Of a stretch of DNA of 62,177 nucleotides, positions 1 to 13,100 are shown piece after piece. Under the pieces are notes generated by a model, which did not search any database, had not been told where the DNA came from, and was given only the letters and a program-made list of their open reading frames with translations. Numbering within the stretch: position 1 is the first letter of the stretch; each line of letters opens with the position of its first letter. The position numbers and the translations under genes were made by a program. Source of the DNA: Clostridium sp. (lineage in GTDB: Bacteria > Bacillota > Dethiobacteria > Dethiobacterales > Dethiobacteraceae); the NCBI GenBank assembly GCA_018335695.1, contig JAGXRV010000001.1, forward strand, positions 1 to 62,177, given 5' to 3'.

Positions 1-1
1 C

Positions 2-466
2 TTTGCGGAGGCTGCACGTAAAGAGGGATATGAAAAAATCGCCACCGTCTTTGAGGAGACGGCTCACCATGAGGTTGCCCATGCCCGCAGGTCGGCGAAA
101 TATCTCGGGTTAATCGGTAATACTGCTGAGAATCTGGCTGCTGCCGCAGGTGGGGAGAATTACGAGTGGACGAGTATGTATAAGCAGTTTGAAGCGGAAG
201 CACGAGAGGAAGGTCTGGCTGAAATCGCTGATTTTTTTGCTGCTGTGGCAGCGGCGGAAGAGGCGCATGAAAAACGTTATCGTGATTTGCTTGCCGAGCT
301 GCAAGAGGGTAAAACTTTTAAAAGAGACGAAGAGATGCCTTGGAAGTGCTTAAATTGCGGTTATGTTGCCGTTCTGCTGGAAGCGCCTCGTGTCTGTCCG
401 GCCTGCCAGGTTGGGCAGCGCTTCTTCGAGAAAAACGAAGCCTATTACGCCAAAGGACGACCCTAA
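2..466 (+). CDS. rubrerythrin, C-terminal part (5' end outside window)
   Basis: Non-heme diiron peroxidase that reduces hydrogen peroxide in the cytoplasm of anaerobes, with electrons entering through a rubredoxin-like domain. The reading frame is open from base 2, so the N-terminal helices lie outside the window. The visible part carries the four-helix ferritin-like pattern with carboxylate/His pairs ([12 protein letters not shown] near the start, [11 protein letters not shown] later), then a C-terminal rubredoxin-type zinc/iron ribbon with CLNCG and CPAC knuckles. Its stop codon lies inside a perfect 22-bp inverted repeat that looks like the terminator. The family assignment is firm; the start, promoter and any partner gene cannot be seen. 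Confidence 0.93.
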   Translation, partial: FAEAARKEGYEKIATVFEETAHHEVAHARRSAKYLGLIGNTAENLAAAAGGENYEWTSMYKQFEAEAREEGLAEIADFFAAVAAAEEAHEKRYRDLLAELQEGKTFKRDEEMPWKCLNCGYVAVLLEAPRVCPACQVGQRFFEKNEAYYAKGRP

Positions 467-508
467 GCAATAAAAGAAGCCGGGAACGGCTTCTTTTATT
501 GCTTAGGG
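461..508. terminator. bidirectional terminator overlapping the rubrerythrin stop codon
   Basis: Positions 461-482 and 487-508 are perfect 22-bp reverse complements around a GGAA tetraloop. The stem includes the last sense codon and stop of rubrerythrin, and A/T-rich tracts inside each arm allow termination in either direction. Confidence 0.8.
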
Positions 509-535
509 TAATTATATCGTCCAGAGAAGCTGCGA

Positions 536-748
536 CCCCTCACCCTAGCCCTCTCCCAGAGGGAGAGGGAATAAGTTTTTAAGAGGTCGTCTCTTCTTCC
601 CTCGCCACCATTTGAGGGAGAGGGAATAAGTTTTTAAGAGGTCGTCTCTTTTTCCCTCGCCACCATTTGAGGGAGAGGGAATAAGTTTTTAAGAGGTCGT
701 CTCTTCTTCCCTCGCCACCCTTTGGGGGGAGAGGGCTAGGGTGAGGGG
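536..748. repeat. 213-bp element with 22-bp terminal inverted repeats and three 55-bp tandem units
   Basis: Positions 536-557 and 727-748 are perfect 22-bp inverted repeats of the CCCTCACCCTAGCCCTC family. Between them a 55-bp unit is repeated three times (copies begin near 559, 614 and 669, with a variant start at 724). Each unit contains GAGGGAGAGGGAATAAG and AAGAGGTCGTCTCTT. No ORF of note lies inside and no clear target-site duplication is visible. It resembles a non-autonomous, MITE-like or REP-like element. It fills most of the gap between rubrerythrin and the YerC-like gene. Confidence 0.8.
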
Positions 749-798
749 GGATAGTATTAAAGCGGTGAAGAACTCATAATATCGTCAGGGGAATGCAG

Positions 799-827
799 GA
801 AGGATTTAGCCGACACTTCACGAATAG
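799..827 (+). promoter_or_regulatory. sigma-H-type promoter for the yerC-like gene
   Basis: GAAGGATTT at 799-807 fits RnAGGAwWW. After an 11-bp spacer, 819-827 carries GAAT with flanking A (RnnGAATww, first base mismatched). The start codon follows 31 bp downstream. The assignment rests on the B. subtilis sigma-H consensus and on five further sites of the same geometry in this window. Confidence 0.5.
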
Positions 828-857
828 TAAAGTGAGCAAACTGTCGGAGGTGTGATT

Positions 858-1154
858 GTGGCTAACCCTAAGTTGCAAGGGGAGAGCATGGATGCGTTGT
901 TTCGCGCTATCTTGCTCTTGGAAAACGAGGAAGAATGTTATCTGTTTTTCGAAGATATTGCCACGATTAGCGAACTGAAGGCATTAGCTCAGCGGTTTCA
1001 GGTTGCGATGATGTTGCAGAATGGGAAAACATATCAACAGATTGAGGGAGAGACCGGAGCAAGCACTGCTACCATCAGTCGGGTTAAACGCTATCTGCAG
1101 TATGGCGCCGGTGGTTATAGTTTGGTTCTTTCCCGGCTTGACCAACTAAGATGA
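858..1154 (+). CDS. YerC/TrpR-like DNA-binding protein
   Basis: Small helix-turn-helix protein of the TrpR/YerC-YecD family, 98 residues. The core EECYLFFEDIATISELKALAQRF and the recognition region GETGASTATISRVKRYLQYG are characteristic. In Bacillus the yerC gene sits close to pcrA and ligA, as here. GTG at 858 is chosen because GGAGG at 846-850 lies seven bases upstream and the N-terminus then aligns with YerC; the upstream GTG at 852 is too close to the ribosome site. Ligand and targets are unknown. It stands alone between two repeat clusters and is preceded by a sigma-H-like promoter. Confidence 0.85.
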   Translation: MANPKLQGESMDALFRAILLLENEEECYLFFEDIATISELKALAQRFQVAMMLQNGKTYQQIEGETGASTATISRVKRYLQYGAGGYSLVLSRLDQLR

Positions 1155-1230
1155 TATACCCTTATTATGAAGCCGACTTGGCGGCAGTACATTCGAAAGG
1201 GTTGGTTTGTTTTTTTACGCAGGTTTTTTG

Positions 1231-1353
1231 CCCTCACCCTAGCCCTCTCCCAGAGGGAGAGGGGAAAAGAGCCCTCACCCTAGCCCTCTCCCAGAGGGAG
1301 AGGGGAAAAGAGCCCTCACCCTAGCCCTCTCCCGGGGGGAGAGGGGAAAAGAG
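1231..1353. repeat. three tandem 41-bp copies of the CCCTC palindromic repeat
   Basis: A 41-bp unit beginning CCCTCACCCTAGCCCTCTCC starts at 1231, 1272 and 1313. Each unit contains an internal hairpin (CCCTCTCCC, three bases, GGGAGAGGG) and ends GGAAAAGAG. The third copy varies in the loop. The units belong to the same family as the terminal repeats of the 536-748 element. Apart from these copies the 1155-1439 gap shows nothing else recognisable before the pcrA ribosome site. Confidence 0.85.
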
Positions 1354-1439
1354 CAGTACAGGGAGAGGGGAATTGTGAGTTTATTATTAAGCAGTGTGCA
1401 GCTGCTTTTTTTCTGCTTAAACATTAGGAGGCCGGCAAA

Positions 1440-5574
<4,135 letters not shown>

Positions 5575-5598
5575 AAAAATGGGGACAGGGGGAAAATC

Positions 5599-6210
5599 AT
5601 GGCTAATCGGCGGTTAAAAATTATTGTTTTGTTTTTGGCGGTGAGCGTAGTTGTTTTTGCTTTTATTCCGCCGGAAGAACAGCTTGGCGGCTGGATTAGA
5701 CTGATTATACTGCACGGGATCTTAAGCTTTACAGGACTCTATACTATTTATGCAGCAGGAATTTTGGGCGCAATATATCTTCTGACAAATAAAAAGAGCG
5801 CAGGGCTTTGGTCTAGAGAATTAGGCTATCATGCTGTTTTACTTTGGTTTGTCGGCACCGCCCTCTCCCTGGTCTCAATGCGTGTTGCTTGGGGCGGAAT
5901 GATGTGGAATGAACCGTACTCAGTGGCGGCTCTTACCATGGCTTTGTTGGGGATAGGAAAGGAATATCTGGCAAGAAGCAGTGGCGGGAAACTGCGTGGT
6001 TTTGCGTTTGCCAATCTTTTTTTTGCTGCCGCCATGCTTGCTATCCGCCAGGCAGTCGTTCCTGTAATGCACCCGGTAAATCCGATCGGCAGCTCTGATT
6101 CAGCGGCTATCCGCTTGCTGCCTCTACTATTTTTCATTATTACTTTGGCGACGCTCATAGAGCTCATCCGCTTACGCTTGCAGCAGTCCGGCAAGCAGTG
6201 CGGCAATTAA
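5599..6210 (+). CDS. polytopic membrane protein, distantly CcmC/CcsA-like
   Basis: A 203-residue protein with about six hydrophobic segments and short loops. Several features recall cytochrome c assembly (CcmC/CcsA) proteins: a His at the start of the second segment (LHGILSFTG), AWGGMMWNEPYS resembling a degenerate WWD heme-handling motif, and a His-Pro (MHPVNP) in a later loop. No other cytochrome c maturation gene is visible, so heme handling is only an inference. It lies between ligA and gatC in the same direction with short gaps and is likely cotranscribed. The start ATG follows GGACAGGGGG. Confidence 0.6.
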   Translation: MANRRLKIIVLFLAVSVVVFAFIPPEEQLGGWIRLIILHGILSFTGLYTIYAAGILGAIYLLTNKKSAGLWSRELGYHAVLLWFVGTALSLVSMRVAWGGMMWNEPYSVAALTMALLGIGKEYLARSSGGKLRGFAFANLFFAAAMLAIRQAVVPVMHPVNPIGSSDSAAIRLLPLLFFIITLATLIELIRLRLQQSGKQCGN

Positions 6211-6231
6211 ATATGCTGGGAGGTCATGCGA

Positions 6232-6519
6232 ATGAAGCTAACAGGCAAGGAAGTGGCACATGTTGCCGGCTTGGCAAGACTGGAGATGTCAGAGGGCGAA
6301 ATGGAAAAGTTTGCTGTTCAGCTAAATGCGATCTTGGAATTTGCGGACAAGCTAAATAAGCTTGAGACTAAAGATATTCTGCCTACAGCCCACGTTTTGC
6401 CGTTAAAGAATGTCTTTCGAGAAGATCTGGTCTGTCCGGGACTGGAGCGCAAAGAGGCTTTGCGAAACGCCCCGGAAGAGGAAGAGGGCATGTTTCGTGT
6501 GCCGCGTGTAATTGAATAG
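6232..6519 (+). CDS. gatC: Asp-tRNA(Asn)/Glu-tRNA(Gln) amidotransferase subunit C
   Basis: Small subunit that wraps the GatA-GatB interface of the transamidosome, which corrects Glu-tRNA(Gln) and Asp-tRNA(Asn). The 95-residue sequence has the standard pattern: KEVAHVAGLARLEMSE, a central LNAILEFADKLNKLET helix, and the C-terminal FREDLVCPG...FRVPRVIE tail. ATG at 6232 is chosen because GGGAGGT lies seven bases upstream; the ATG at 6226 nearly touches the ribosome site. The gatA gene begins 12 bases after its stop. Confidence 0.95.
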   Translation: MKLTGKEVAHVAGLARLEMSEGEMEKFAVQLNAILEFADKLNKLETKDILPTAHVLPLKNVFREDLVCPGLERKEALRNAPEEEEGMFRVPRVIE

Positions 6520-6531
6520 GGGGGAAACGAG

Positions 6532-8007
6532 TTGCTGGAGGAATTTACGCTTGCGGAAGCCTTGAAACGCCTCGGAAAGAGAGAAATCAGCGCTTTAGAG
6601 TTGACAGAAGCTGCTTTGCGCCGTATTGAGGCAGTGGATGAAAGTGTCAAAGCTTTTGTGACGGTAACAAGCGACGAAGCACTGGCTGCGGCGACGCTGA
6701 TGGATGCCAAACGCTTAAGCGGTGAGGAAATGCCTCCTCTTGCCGGTATTCCCATGGCTTTAAAAGATAATCTATGTACAAAAGGTGTGCTGACAACCTG
6801 TTCATCAAAAATTTTAGCTAATTTCAAGCCGCCTTATGATGCCACTGTCGTGGAGCTTTTACGTGCGGCAGGGGCAGTGATGCTTGGAAAAACTAATCTC
6901 GATGAGTTTGCCATGGGCTCATCCACGGAAAATTCCGCGCTTTTTACCACGCGTAATCCATGGGATTTGGAAAGAGTGCCCGGCGGTTCGAGCGGCGGCT
7001 CAGCCGCAGCCGTGGCCGCCGATGAAGTCTGTTTTGCCTTGGGGTCGGACACAGGCGGTTCCATCCGTCAACCGGCTGCTTTCTGCGGTGTGGTGGGGCT
7101 GAAACCTACTTACGGCCGTGTCTCCCGGTATGGTCTGATTGCTTTTGCATCATCACTTGATCAGATAGGCCCTTTCACAAAAGACATCAGTGATTGCGCC
7201 GTTGTAATGAATGCGATTGCCGGATATGATTCACGTGATACTACTTCAGTACCGCTTGCGTCACAGGATTATACAGCGCAACTGTCAGACGGAGTTAAGG
7301 GTTTAAAGATCGGCGTACCGAAAGAATATTTTGCCGAGGGAATTGATCCGGATGTGCGGCATGCGGTACAGAAAGCACTGGCTGTCTTGGTGTCTCTTGG
7401 GGCTGAAGCGGAGGAAATTTCATTGCCGCATACCGATTTTGGGATTCCCGTTTACTATTTAATTGCGCCGGCGGAGGCTTCCAGTAATCTTGCCCGCTAT
7501 GACGGTGTGCAATACGGCTACAGAGCGGAAGCAGACAATTTGCTTGAGATGTATAAGAAGACACGCAGCCGCGGCTTCGGCAGCGAAGTGAAGCGCAGAA
7601 TTATGCTTGGCACATATGCTCTCAGTTCAGGTTACTATGACGCTTATTACCTTAAAGCGTTGAAAGTGCGGACGCTAATCAAACAGGATTTTGATGAAGC
7701 ATTTGAAAAGTTTGACTTAATTTTGACACCGACTACGCCCTCTACCGCCTTTAAGGCAGGTACGGTGGAAGACCCGCTCACTATGTATCTAAACGATATT
7801 TGCACCATACCGGTGAACCTGGCCGGTCTGCCTGCGCTTTCCATGCCTTGCGGGTTTGTCAATAACCTGCCTGTGGGGCTGCAATTAATCGGCAAGCCGT
7901 TTGCCGAGGCGACTATTTTGCGGGCTGCCTACGCTTATGAACAACATAGCGGACTTGCCAAGAAAAAGCCGTCTTTATGCGGGAAAGGAGTGCCGCAAGA
8001 TGAGTAA
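6532..8007 (+). CDS. gatA: Asp-tRNA(Asn)/Glu-tRNA(Gln) amidotransferase subunit A
   Basis: Glutaminase subunit that releases ammonia from glutamine for transamidation. It is a 491-residue amidase-signature protein. The catalytic Ser-cisSer-Lys triad is visible: Lys78 in MALKDN, and the two serines in GGSSGGSAA and GSDTGGSIR. It begins with TTG at 6532 behind a GGGGGG ribosome site; no better start is nearby. The last eight bases overlap the start of gatB, indicating translational coupling. Intact. Confidence 0.96.
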   Translation: MLEEFTLAEALKRLGKREISALELTEAALRRIEAVDESVKAFVTVTSDEALAAATLMDAKRLSGEEMPPLAGIPMALKDNLCTKGVLTTCSSKILANFKPPYDATVVELLRAAGAVMLGKTNLDEFAMGSSTENSALFTTRNPWDLERVPGGSSGGSAAAVAADEVCFALGSDTGGSIRQPAAFCGVVGLKPTYGRVSRYGLIAFASSLDQIGPFTKDISDCAVVMNAIAGYDSRDTTSVPLASQDYTAQLSDGVKGLKIGVPKEYFAEGIDPDVRHAVQKALAVLVSLGAEAEEISLPHTDFGIPVYYLIAPAEASSNLARYDGVQYGYRAEADNLLEMYKKTRSRGFGSEVKRRIMLGTYALSSGYYDAYYLKALKVRTLIKQDFDEAFEKFDLILTPTTPSTAFKAGTVEDPLTMYLNDICTIPVNLAGLPALSMPCGFVNNLPVGLQLIGKPFAEATILRAAYAYEQHSGLAKKKPSLCGKGVPQDE

Positions 8008-9430
8008 ATATGAGACAGTAATTGGCTTGGAAGTCCACGTGGAGCTTGCTACTGCGACTAAAATTTTTTGTTCCTGCCCTACCGAATTCGGTAAGGAGCC
8101 TAATACACATGTTTGTCCTGTATGTTTAGGATTGCCGGGTTCTCTTCCCGTCCTCAATAAACGGGTGGTGGAGTTTGCCATTAAAGCAGGTTTGGCTCTA
8201 AATTGTGAGATTCCCCGTTTTGCTAAATTTGACCGGAAGAATTATTTTTATCCCGATCTGCCGAAAGCGTACCAGATTTCCCAATATGATTTGCCGATTG
8301 CGCTCAACGGCTATCTGGAGTTTGAACTGAACGGGGAAACAAAGCGAGTGGGAATCACCCGTGTTCACCTTGAAGAAGATGCCGGAAAACTGGTGCACAG
8401 TGAGTTTGCCGGCTACTCTTTGGCAGATTATAACCGAACAGGAGTGCCGCTGATTGAGATTGTTTCCGAACCGGATCTGCGCTCCCCGGAAGAAGCAAAG
8501 GCATATTTAGAAAAGCTGAAAAGCGTAATCCAATATACAGGTATTTCGGATGTAAAAATGGAAGAGGGCTCACTGCGCTGCGACGCCAATGTTTCTATTA
8601 TGCCGGCAGGCAGCAAAGAGTTTGGCACAAGGTCGGAAATTAAAAATATGAATTCCTTCAAGGCCGTTCAGCGCGGGTTGGCATACGAGGTGGAACGTCA
8701 GAAAGAAGTGCTGGAAGCGGGAGGGATAGTCGTGCAGGAAACGCGCCGTTGGGATGAGCATAAAGGTATAACCTATGCAATGCGCTCCAAAGAAGAAGCG
8801 CATGATTATCGCTATTTTCCTGATCCCGATTTGGTGCCAGTTATGGTGGAGCCTGTCTGGGTTGAGGAAATCAGGCAGAGTCTGCCGGAGATGCCGGATG
8901 CTCGCCGTAAGCGCTATATAAGTGAATGGGGATTGTCGGAGTATGATGCAGAAGTCATTACCGCATCTAAAGCTATGGCAGATTTTTTTGAAGCCACTTT
9001 GGAGGAATATCATGATGCCAAAGCTGTGGCAAACAGCTTGATGGGGGAAATTTTAAAACACCTCAATGCGCAAGGTATTGAAATTCACGAGACAAAGCTG
9101 ACACCATTGCATTTGGCGGAACTGCTCAAACTCCAGGCTGAGGGTACGATTAGCGGCAAAATTGCTAAGACAGTTTTTGAAGAGATGTTTGTCAGCGGTA
9201 AAAAACCGGCGGAAATTGTTAAAGAGCAAGGGCTTGTGCAGATTTCAGACGAGGATGCGATTGCTGCCATTGTTGCACAAGTTATCGCAGATAATCCTAA
9301 ATCGGTGGAAGATTTTAAGGCTGGAACGGAAAAGGCGATTGGTTTCTTGGTGGGGCAGGTCATGAAAATTTCCAAAGGCAGAGCAAACCCGGAAATGGCT
9401 AACAGGCTTTTGCGGGAGAAACTACAGTAA
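8000..9430 (+). CDS. gatB: Asp-tRNA(Asn)/Glu-tRNA(Gln) amidotransferase subunit B
   Basis: Kinase/transamidase subunit that phosphorylates the misacylated Glu or Asp on tRNA and binds the tRNA. The 476-residue protein starts [13 protein letters not shown] and has the zinc site built from CSCP and CPVCLG. The C-terminal helical/YqeY-like tail ([24 protein letters not shown]) is complete. ATG at 8000 follows AAAGGAG with normal spacing, although the frame is open about 100 bases further up inside gatA. A terminator follows at once. Confidence 0.96.
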   Translation: MSKYETVIGLEVHVELATATKIFCSCPTEFGKEPNTHVCPVCLGLPGSLPVLNKRVVEFAIKAGLALNCEIPRFAKFDRKNYFYPDLPKAYQISQYDLPIALNGYLEFELNGETKRVGITRVHLEEDAGKLVHSEFAGYSLADYNRTGVPLIEIVSEPDLRSPEEAKAYLEKLKSVIQYTGISDVKMEEGSLRCDANVSIMPAGSKEFGTRSEIKNMNSFKAVQRGLAYEVERQKEVLEAGGIVVQETRRWDEHKGITYAMRSKEEAHDYRYFPDPDLVPVMVEPVWVEEIRQSLPEMPDARRKRYISEWGLSEYDAEVITASKAMADFFEATLEEYHDAKAVANSLMGEILKHLNAQGIEIHETKLTPLHLAELLKLQAEGTISGKIAKTVFEEMFVSGKKPAEIVKEQGLVQISDEDAIAAIVAQVIADNPKSVEDFKAGTEKAIGFLVGQVMKISKGRANPEMANRLLREKLQ

Positions 9431-9437
9431 ATTAAGC

Positions 9438-9470
9438 AAAAAGGGTTGTGATTTTACACAGCCTTTTTTT
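9438..9470 (+). terminator. rho-independent terminator of the pcrA-gatB operon
   Basis: AAAGGGTTGTG pairs with CACAGCCTTTT (two wobble pairs) around a seven-base A/T-rich loop and is followed by seven T residues, eight bases after the gatB stop. Confidence 0.8.
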
Positions 9471-9712
9471 GTGCTATGGCAACGTTTTCAACGAAGTCCC
9501 CTCTCGAACTGGGAGAAGCGGTTTTTTTTGGAAGTTGCAGCCTTGCCCGGTTGCTTTGCTCGCACGTTTTCGCAGCTACGAACCGTCATTCTTCGCTAAC
9601 ATGCCAAAACCTCTGGGCAGATTGCATGTGAACCGTTGGCATGTTTTAACGCTGTGAATGCCGCTCCGTTTAACGCTGCTGTCACTTAACGCTCGCTTTT
9701 GCATTCTGTGCA

Positions 9713-10066
9713 AGGCTGCGTACAGAACCCTCTCCACCTTTTGGGGGGAGAGGGCTAGGGTGAGGGGGGAGGTGCTGCGGTTAAAATTCCCCTCCCTTGG
9801 AGGGGTGGTGCGTAGCACCGGGGTGGTTCTTCCCCCGCTTAGGCTTCTCCCCCTCCAAAAGTAGACCACAAGAACCGTCCCTATGGTTGAGGCTGCGTAC
9901 AGAACCCTCTCCACCTTTTGGGGGGAGAGGGCTAGGGTGAGGGGGGAGGTGCTGCGGTCAAAATTCCCCTCCTTTGGAGGGGTGGTGCATAGCACCGGGG
10001 TGGTTCTTCCCCCGCTCAGGCTTCTCCCCCTTCAAAAATAGACCACAAGAACCGTCCCTGTGGTCG
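9713..10066. repeat. 177-bp direct tandem duplication of repeat-rich intergenic DNA
   Basis: Bases 9713-9889 and 9890-10066 are nearly identical (a handful of substitutions). Each unit contains, in order, an inverted copy of the CCCTC family (GGGAGAGGGCTAGGGTGAGG), a CCCCTCC...GGAGGGG hairpin, a GGTGC...GCACC hairpin, and a GACCACAAGAACCGTCCC motif. In the second copy that motif closes as GACCACA...TGTGGTC. The flanking 9471-9712 stretch contains no supportable gene; short open frames there encode repeat-derived peptides. Confidence 0.85.
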
Positions 10067-10102
10067 GAAAATGGCAAATTTGAGCAGAAATTTATTTTTA
10101 AG

Positions 10103-10131
10103 GCAGGAAAGTTGCAGAAATTGAAGAATTG
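10103..10131 (+). promoter_or_regulatory. sigma-H-type promoter for the chemoreceptor gene
   Basis: GCAGGAAAG at 10103-10111, an 11-bp spacer, then GAAGAATTG at 10123-10131, close to RnAGGAwWW and RnnGAATww. The chemoreceptor start codon is 108 bp downstream. No other sigma-A-like pair stands out here. Confidence 0.4.
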
Positions 10132-10238
10132 TAGATAGTAGATAAATGATAACTATTGGCGGTTTTGGCAGATGAAGCAAGTATTTTTGCGAAATAAAGG
10201 GAAACTTCAGCTTTTAAAATGGGGGGAACGCACAGCAA

Positions 10239-12188
10239 ATGTCTGGGAAGATGAATTTAAAAGTAAAATTTACCGCCTTGTTTTTATTGATCGGTTTGCT
10301 TCCTGTGATTATAGTCAGTCTTTTTGCATATTTTGACGCTCGGCGGAATATCGAAACTGAAATATTTGACGGAATCGGCCCGGTTGCGGATTTAAAGAGC
10401 GCCTCGCTGTCGGCATATTTTCAGGAGAAAGAAAGAGAAGTGCAGAATCTTGCGAAGACAAGCTATGTTTTAGCGCCTTTGATTCAGTTAAAGAGCGTTA
10501 ATTGGGACGAGGCAGACCCGCTTTGGCTGGCAGGAAAAAACAGCCTTGATGTTTACGCCCAGACTTTTAAGGGCAAAGAGGGTGTGCTCTCTTTTTTCGT
10601 GACGAATGCGGCGGGAAAAGTAGTTTACAGTACGGAAAAAGCTTATCAGGAAACTGACCTTTCGCAGCGTGAATATATCGCGGGCGCTCTTGGCGGGAAA
10701 CTTGGCTGGTCAGAGCTGTATGCCTCAGAGGAACTGGGGCAAAATGTGTTTGTGTTCTCCGCACCGGTGAAAAGCGACGGCGGTTTTGGGGCAGTATTAG
10801 GTACAGTTAATCTGGTAAGCAGCGGAGAGACGTTAACCGGTTTGTTGCATGAGGCGGTAGGCGAACTGGGGGAATCTGCGGATGCCTACCTCATCAACGC
10901 AGAAGGATTGCTTTTGACAGACAGATTGCAGGGTGAGAATGCAGAGCGGGCAGCCTTGCAGACAAGCATGACAACAGAAGTCGTGCAGTTGCTGGCCGAG
11001 CCGATTCGGCAAGGCGTTAAGGATTTTCGCTGGCAAGGAGTCTACCTTAGCCAAGAGGGGCAAAATGTCCTTGGCGTCGTAAGGACAGTCAGTTTTGGCG
11101 GCGGTTATGCAGGCCTTGTTATTGAAAAGAATGAAAGCGAAGCTTTTGCCGGCTTAGACGGGATGCAATACCGAATGATTGCGATTTTGCTGTTGACAAT
11201 TGCTTTGGTGGCGGCGGCGGGATACTTAACGGCAACAAATATGACGAAGCCCATTTCCCAGGTTGCCGAAGTAGCGAAAAAGGTGGCAGCCGGTGATTTG
11301 ACAGTGCATACAGAGATTAAGCGGCAGGATGAAATTGGCGAATTGGCAAATGCTTTTAACAAAATGAATGACTCTTTGCGAAATTTAATGAGTGAGGCAA
11401 GCCAGACGGCTGCCGGCGTCAATGAGGGGAGCGACGCTTTGTCGCAGGCAGTCGAATCGGCTAGCTCTACTTTGGAGGAAGTGGCAGCCAGCGCCAGTCA
11501 GTTTGCGAGCAACGCGCAGGAATTAAGCGGCAGCGCGCAGGAGATGGCAGAAATTTCAAGTGAAGTGGCAAACAGCGCGGCGGCTGGCAGTGCCGCTATA
11601 GATAATGCGGCAAAAGAGATGCAGGCGATTAATATTATGGTGGAAGAGCTGCGCAATGTGATTAACGGTCTCGATCAGCGCTCAAAGGAGATCGGCAGCA
11701 TTGTAGATTTAATCACAGACGTGGCTGAGCAAACAAATTTGCTTGCTTTAAACGCGGCGATTGAAGCGGCTAGGGTGGGTGAGCAGGGACGCGGCTTTGC
11801 CGTGGTCGCCGAAGAGGTGCGAAAGCTTGCGGAGCAAAGCAGAAATGCGGCTGATGAAATCGGCAAGTTAGTCAGAGAAACACAGGCTGAAAGCGGCAAC
11901 GCAGTCAACAGTATGCAAGACGGCGTCAAAAAAGTGCGCGCCGGGACGGAGGCTGTTTTAGGCAGCGGAGAAACTTTTCAGGAAATTGTCCGCAATGTCG
12001 AGCGGATAGTTCAAAAGATTGAGCGGGTATCGTCCGGTGCGCAGGAGATCAGTGCCGGCAGCGAAGAAATTGCGGCTTCCACAGAGGAGCAGGCTTCCGT
12101 AATGGAGGAGATCAACGCCTCCGCCGAGGAGCTTAAGGCGAATGCTGAAAGATTGATCAACGAACTCAAACAGTTTAAATTTCAGTGA
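10239..12188 (+). CDS. methyl-accepting chemotaxis protein
   Basis: Transmembrane chemoreceptor of 649 residues. An N-terminal signal-anchor helix ([23 protein letters not shown]) leads into an extracellular dCache-like sensor of about 270 residues. A second membrane helix near residue 315 is followed by a HAMP domain ([21 protein letters not shown]). The cytoplasmic coiled coil includes the conserved hairpin tip ([40 protein letters not shown]). The ligand cannot be read from sequence. ATG at 10239 follows a GGGGGGAA ribosome site; an ATG at 10251 is less well placed. Monocistronic, behind a sigma-H-like promoter. Confidence 0.95.
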   Translation: MSGKMNLKVKFTALFLLIGLLPVIIVSLFAYFDARRNIETEIFDGIGPVADLKSASLSAYFQEKEREVQNLAKTSYVLAPLIQLKSVNWDEADPLWLAGKNSLDVYAQTFKGKEGVLSFFVTNAAGKVVYSTEKAYQETDLSQREYIAGALGGKLGWSELYASEELGQNVFVFSAPVKSDGGFGAVLGTVNLVSSGETLTGLLHEAVGELGESADAYLINAEGLLLTDRLQGENAERAALQTSMTTEVVQLLAEPIRQGVKDFRWQGVYLSQEGQNVLGVVRTVSFGGGYAGLVIEKNESEAFAGLDGMQYRMIAILLLTIALVAAAGYLTATNMTKPISQVAEVAKKVAAGDLTVHTEIKRQDEIGELANAFNKMNDSLRNLMSEASQTAAGVNEGSDALSQAVESASSTLEEVAASASQFASNAQELSGSAQEMAEISSEVANSAAAGSAAIDNAAKEMQAINIMVEELRNVINGLDQRSKEIGSIVDLITDVAEQTNLLALNAAIEAARVGEQGRGFAVVAEEVRKLAEQSRNAADEIGKLVRETQAESGNAVNSMQDGVKKVRAGTEAVLGSGETFQEIVRNVERIVQKIERVSSGAQEISAGSEEIAASTEEQASVMEEINASAEELKANAERLINELKQFKFQ

Positions 12189-12292
12189 TTCGTTGTCGGT
12201 AAGGAAATTTATTTTGCAACAGTTTGCAATAGTTAAACTTATGCTTCACAGATATATTTATCTTGCAAAAACATTTTTCTACAAATTTCCCC

Positions 12293-12321
12293 TTGTGTTA
12301 AGCCTTTAATTTAGATATGTT
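12293..12321 (+). promoter_or_regulatory. sigma-A-like promoter for the Spo0E-like gene
   Basis: TTGTGT at 12293-12298 and TATGTT at 12316-12321 are separated by 17 bp, about 60 bp before the start codon. It is a moderate match to TTGACA/TATAAT. Confidence 0.35.
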
Positions 12322-12382
12322 AATGCTTGTGTGCCTGCTGTGGCACTTTGGCCGGAAAGTATTTATCGCGGAGTGAATTCTG

Positions 12383-12652
12383 ATGAAACAAGAGAAAATT
12401 AAAGAGATTAGGGAGATAGTAGAGCAGGAGCGGGCTAAGCTTTATTTGCTGTCAAGCAAACATGGGTTAGACAGCTCGCAGGTGCTTGAGCAGAGCAAAA
12501 TAATTGACAGCCTGCTGCTTGCGCTGATGGCGCTTGAGAAAGAGAGTATTCAGCAGCAAGATGACGCCCCCCCCCCAAAAAAAAAATTCACGCTTGCGCT
12601 GACAGCTTGCGAAAAGCTGCAGAAAAGTAGGAGGACATCTAAAATCTTCTAA
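12383..12652 (+). CDS. Spo0E-like sporulation regulatory protein
   Basis: Short protein of 89 residues. The first 55 match the Spo0E aspartyl-phosphatase fold: an initial helix (IKEIREIVEQERAKLYLLSSKHG), then the signature VLEQSKIIDSLLLALM, equivalent to SQxLDxLI. Such proteins dephosphorylate Spo0A~P and delay sporulation. The tail is odd: ten C followed by ten A at 12567-12586 encode PPPKKK, after which about 20 residues look unrelated to the family. A slip in the homopolymer would change only this tail. A strong terminator begins at the stop codon. Confidence 0.75.
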   Translation: MKQEKIKEIREIVEQERAKLYLLSSKHGLDSSQVLEQSKIIDSLLLALMALEKESIQQQDDAPPPKKKFTLALTACEKLQKSRRTSKIF

Positions 12653-12688
12653 AAACAAAAACATCCTCGCAAGAGGATGTTTTTGTTT
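12653..12688. terminator. strong bidirectional terminator after the Spo0E-like gene
   Basis: Perfect 16-bp stem (12653-12668 with 12673-12688) around GCAA, with A and T tracts forming the outer stem on either side. It can serve the Spo0E-like gene on the plus strand and the tRNA on the minus strand. Confidence 0.85.
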
Positions 12689-12765
12689 GAGTATAGAGAA
12701 CCATATCATTTAGGTCATTTAGGCAAGCTGCAAGCCTTTGCAGCAGCGACTTTTCTATTTTTATT

Positions 12766-12841
<76 letters not shown>

Positions 12842-12853
12842 CCGACAAAATTA

Positions 12854-12883
12854 ATTCTACCATAGAAAAGGTTTGTTTGTCAA
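12854..12883 (-). promoter_or_regulatory. sigma-A promoter of tRNA-fMet
   Basis: On the minus strand TTGACA (12883-12878) and TAGAAT (12859-12854) are 18 bp apart. The -10 ends 12 bases before the mature tRNA 5' end. Confidence 0.7.
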
Positions 12884-12998
12884 ATAAAAATTGATGCTTG
12901 CAGGCAAGCCCCTTCAGAAAAAATTATCTCAGTGCTGAAAGAGAAAGCTGAGAACTTTTAAATATTATAAACCAGTCTTCCGGTTTTTTTGACTAAGA

Positions 12999-13027
12999 GC
13001 AGGATTTTCATTTCAGCGTAAGAATAT
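12999..13027 (+). promoter_or_regulatory. sigma-H-type promoter for the fumarase operon
   Basis: GCAGGATTT at 12999-13007 matches RnAGGAwWW exactly. After 11 bp, TAAGAATAT at 13019-13027 matches RnnGAATww except the first base. The first gene starts 73 bp downstream. Confidence 0.55.
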
Positions 13028-13100
13028 AGATGAGCAACATAAAATTGCTAAAAAACAGAAATATAGCCTAGGAGCTGAAGTCTTTTAAGGAGGGGAAAGA

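Noticed and set aside
9448-9657. 69-codon plus-strand frame after gatB
   Set aside because: It begins in the gatB terminator, has no ribosome site and matches no family.
9576-9995. 139-codon minus-strand frame encoding SPLTLALSP-type repeats
   Set aside because: Produced by two copies of the intergenic repeat. This peptide pattern is a familiar annotation artefact of CCCTCACCC repeats.
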